Source: Mycolicibacterium rhodesiae (GTDB lineage Bacteria; Actinomycetota; Actinomycetes; Mycobacteriales; Mycobacteriaceae). Taken from it: a stretch of 64,000 nucleotides of DNA. Position numbers and translations under genes: made by a program. The number at the start of each line of letters is the position of its first letter. The stretch's first letter is position 1. This document shows, piece by piece, positions 63,632 through 64,000 of this stretch. The notes under the pieces were generated by a model. That model ran no database searches, was not told the origin of the DNA, and saw nothing but the letters and a program-made list of their open reading frames with translations. The stretch spans positions 372,001 through 436,000 of the forward strand of contig NZ_MVIH01000004.1 in assembly GCF_002086695.1 (NCBI RefSeq). The letters are read 5' to 3'.

Positions 63632-64000
63632 GTGAACAACCGCGTCGCCCTGCGAGCCGGAATCCCACCGTTCTATGTGATGGACGTGTGGCTGGCCGCC
63701 GCGGAGCGCCAGCGCACCCACGGCGATCTGGTGAACCTGTCGGCAGGCCAGCCGAGCGTCGGCGCACCCGAGCCGGTGCGGGCGGCCGCCGCGGCGGCAC
63801 TGGAGGCCAACCAGCTGGGCTACACCGTCGCGCTCGGTATACCGGAACTGCGGCAGGCGATCGCCGGTTCCTACGCCGACCGCTACGGCCTGGACGTCAG
63901 CGCCGACGACGTGGTGGTGACCACCGGATCGTCGGGCGGCTTCCTGCTGGCATTCCTGGCGTGCTTCGACGCCGGCGACCGGGTGGCCATCGCCAGCCCC
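63632..64000 (+). CDS. aspB: Class I/II aminotransferase, 3' truncated by window (Rv3565/aspB-like)
   Basis: The first 123 codons of a PLP-dependent aminotransferase run off the right edge. The start is GTG 63632, 10 bases after the fadE33 stop, behind GAGTCAG. IPPFYVMDVWLAAAERQRTH, VNLSAGQPSVGAPEPV (the substrate-contact GQP region), GYTVALGIPELRQAIA and VVTTGSSGGFLLAFLACFDAGDR are standard for aspartate-type aminotransferases. Position equals Rv3565 in M. tuberculosis. Catalytic lysine lies beyond the window. Confidence 0.88.
   Translation, partial: MNNRVALRAGIPPFYVMDVWLAAAERQRTHGDLVNLSAGQPSVGAPEPVRAAAAAALEANQLGYTVALGIPELRQAIAGSYADRYGLDVSADDVVVTTGSSGGFLLAFLACFDAGDRVAIASP

Overview
The window looks like a chromosomal segment of a fast-growing, saprophytic mycobacterium (Mycolicibacterium type). 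The reasons are very high GC, dense genes with many 1-4 nt ATGA/GTGA/TGATG overlaps, frequent GTG/TTG starts, mycobacterial families (F420-type deazaflavin reductases, haem-binding MHB protein, NDMA-type alcohol dehydrogenase) and a gene order that follows the M. tuberculosis cholesterol locus from about Rv3520c to Rv3565. Species was not determined.

Layout. (1) 1-7445: the end of a thiolase-like gene, an F420-type oxidoreductase, a frameshifted NTF2/SnoaL gene, a 44-residue zinc-ribbon gene, a gamma carbonic anhydrase homologue, kshA, and a sulfotransferase/SDR/DUF1214 operon. KstR boxes lie upstream of kshA and upstream of the operon. (2) 7491-13748: non-steroid cargo: an IclR regulator behind a perfect 20-bp palindrome, a haem-binding MHB protein, a secreted sugar dehydrogenase-PKD protein, and a RecQ helicase with a phosphoribosyltransferase-like tail. 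(3) 13779-19240: hsaF-hsaG-hsaE facing kstD-chsH3. (4) 19404-21032: a lipoprotein and a DUF559 putative nuclease gene bracketed by two 61-bp hairpin repeats. (5) 21038-29148: the side-chain operon ltp2-chsH1-chsH2-chsE2-chsE1-cyp125 facing fadA5-NTF2-like-ddn. (6) 29151-46947: an approximately 18-kb nitrogen-compound catabolic island with two permeases and two regulators, lying between two ddn-like genes. (7) 46981-64000: the KstR2-type C/D-ring block (two SDRs, echA20, ipdA, ipdB, ipdC, fadA6, kstR2, ipdF, fadE30, fadD3, fadE31-32-33, start of aspB), interrupted by a SatD/DUF3307 pair and an NDMA-type alcohol dehydrogenase.

How it works together. CYP125, FadA5, ChsE1/E2, ChsH1/H2 and Ltp2 shorten the sterol side chain. 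KstD and KshA open ring B. HsaE, HsaF and HsaG finish the A/B-ring fragment to pyruvate and propionyl-CoA. FadD3, FadE30, IpdF, IpdC, EchA20, IpdAB, FadE31-33 and FadA6 dismantle the C/D rings. Two operator families mark the two halves: KstR boxes (core AACGTGTTCTA) up to 27134, and KstR2 boxes (AAGCAAG-N2-CTTGCTT) from 49151 on.

The least explained parts are the hairpin-bracketed DUF559 gene, the satD start codon sitting in the loop of a perfect 18-bp inverted repeat, and the amine/amide catabolic island. No rRNA, tRNA, CRISPR array, transposase or integrase was seen, and no stretch longer than 300 bases lacks a gene.
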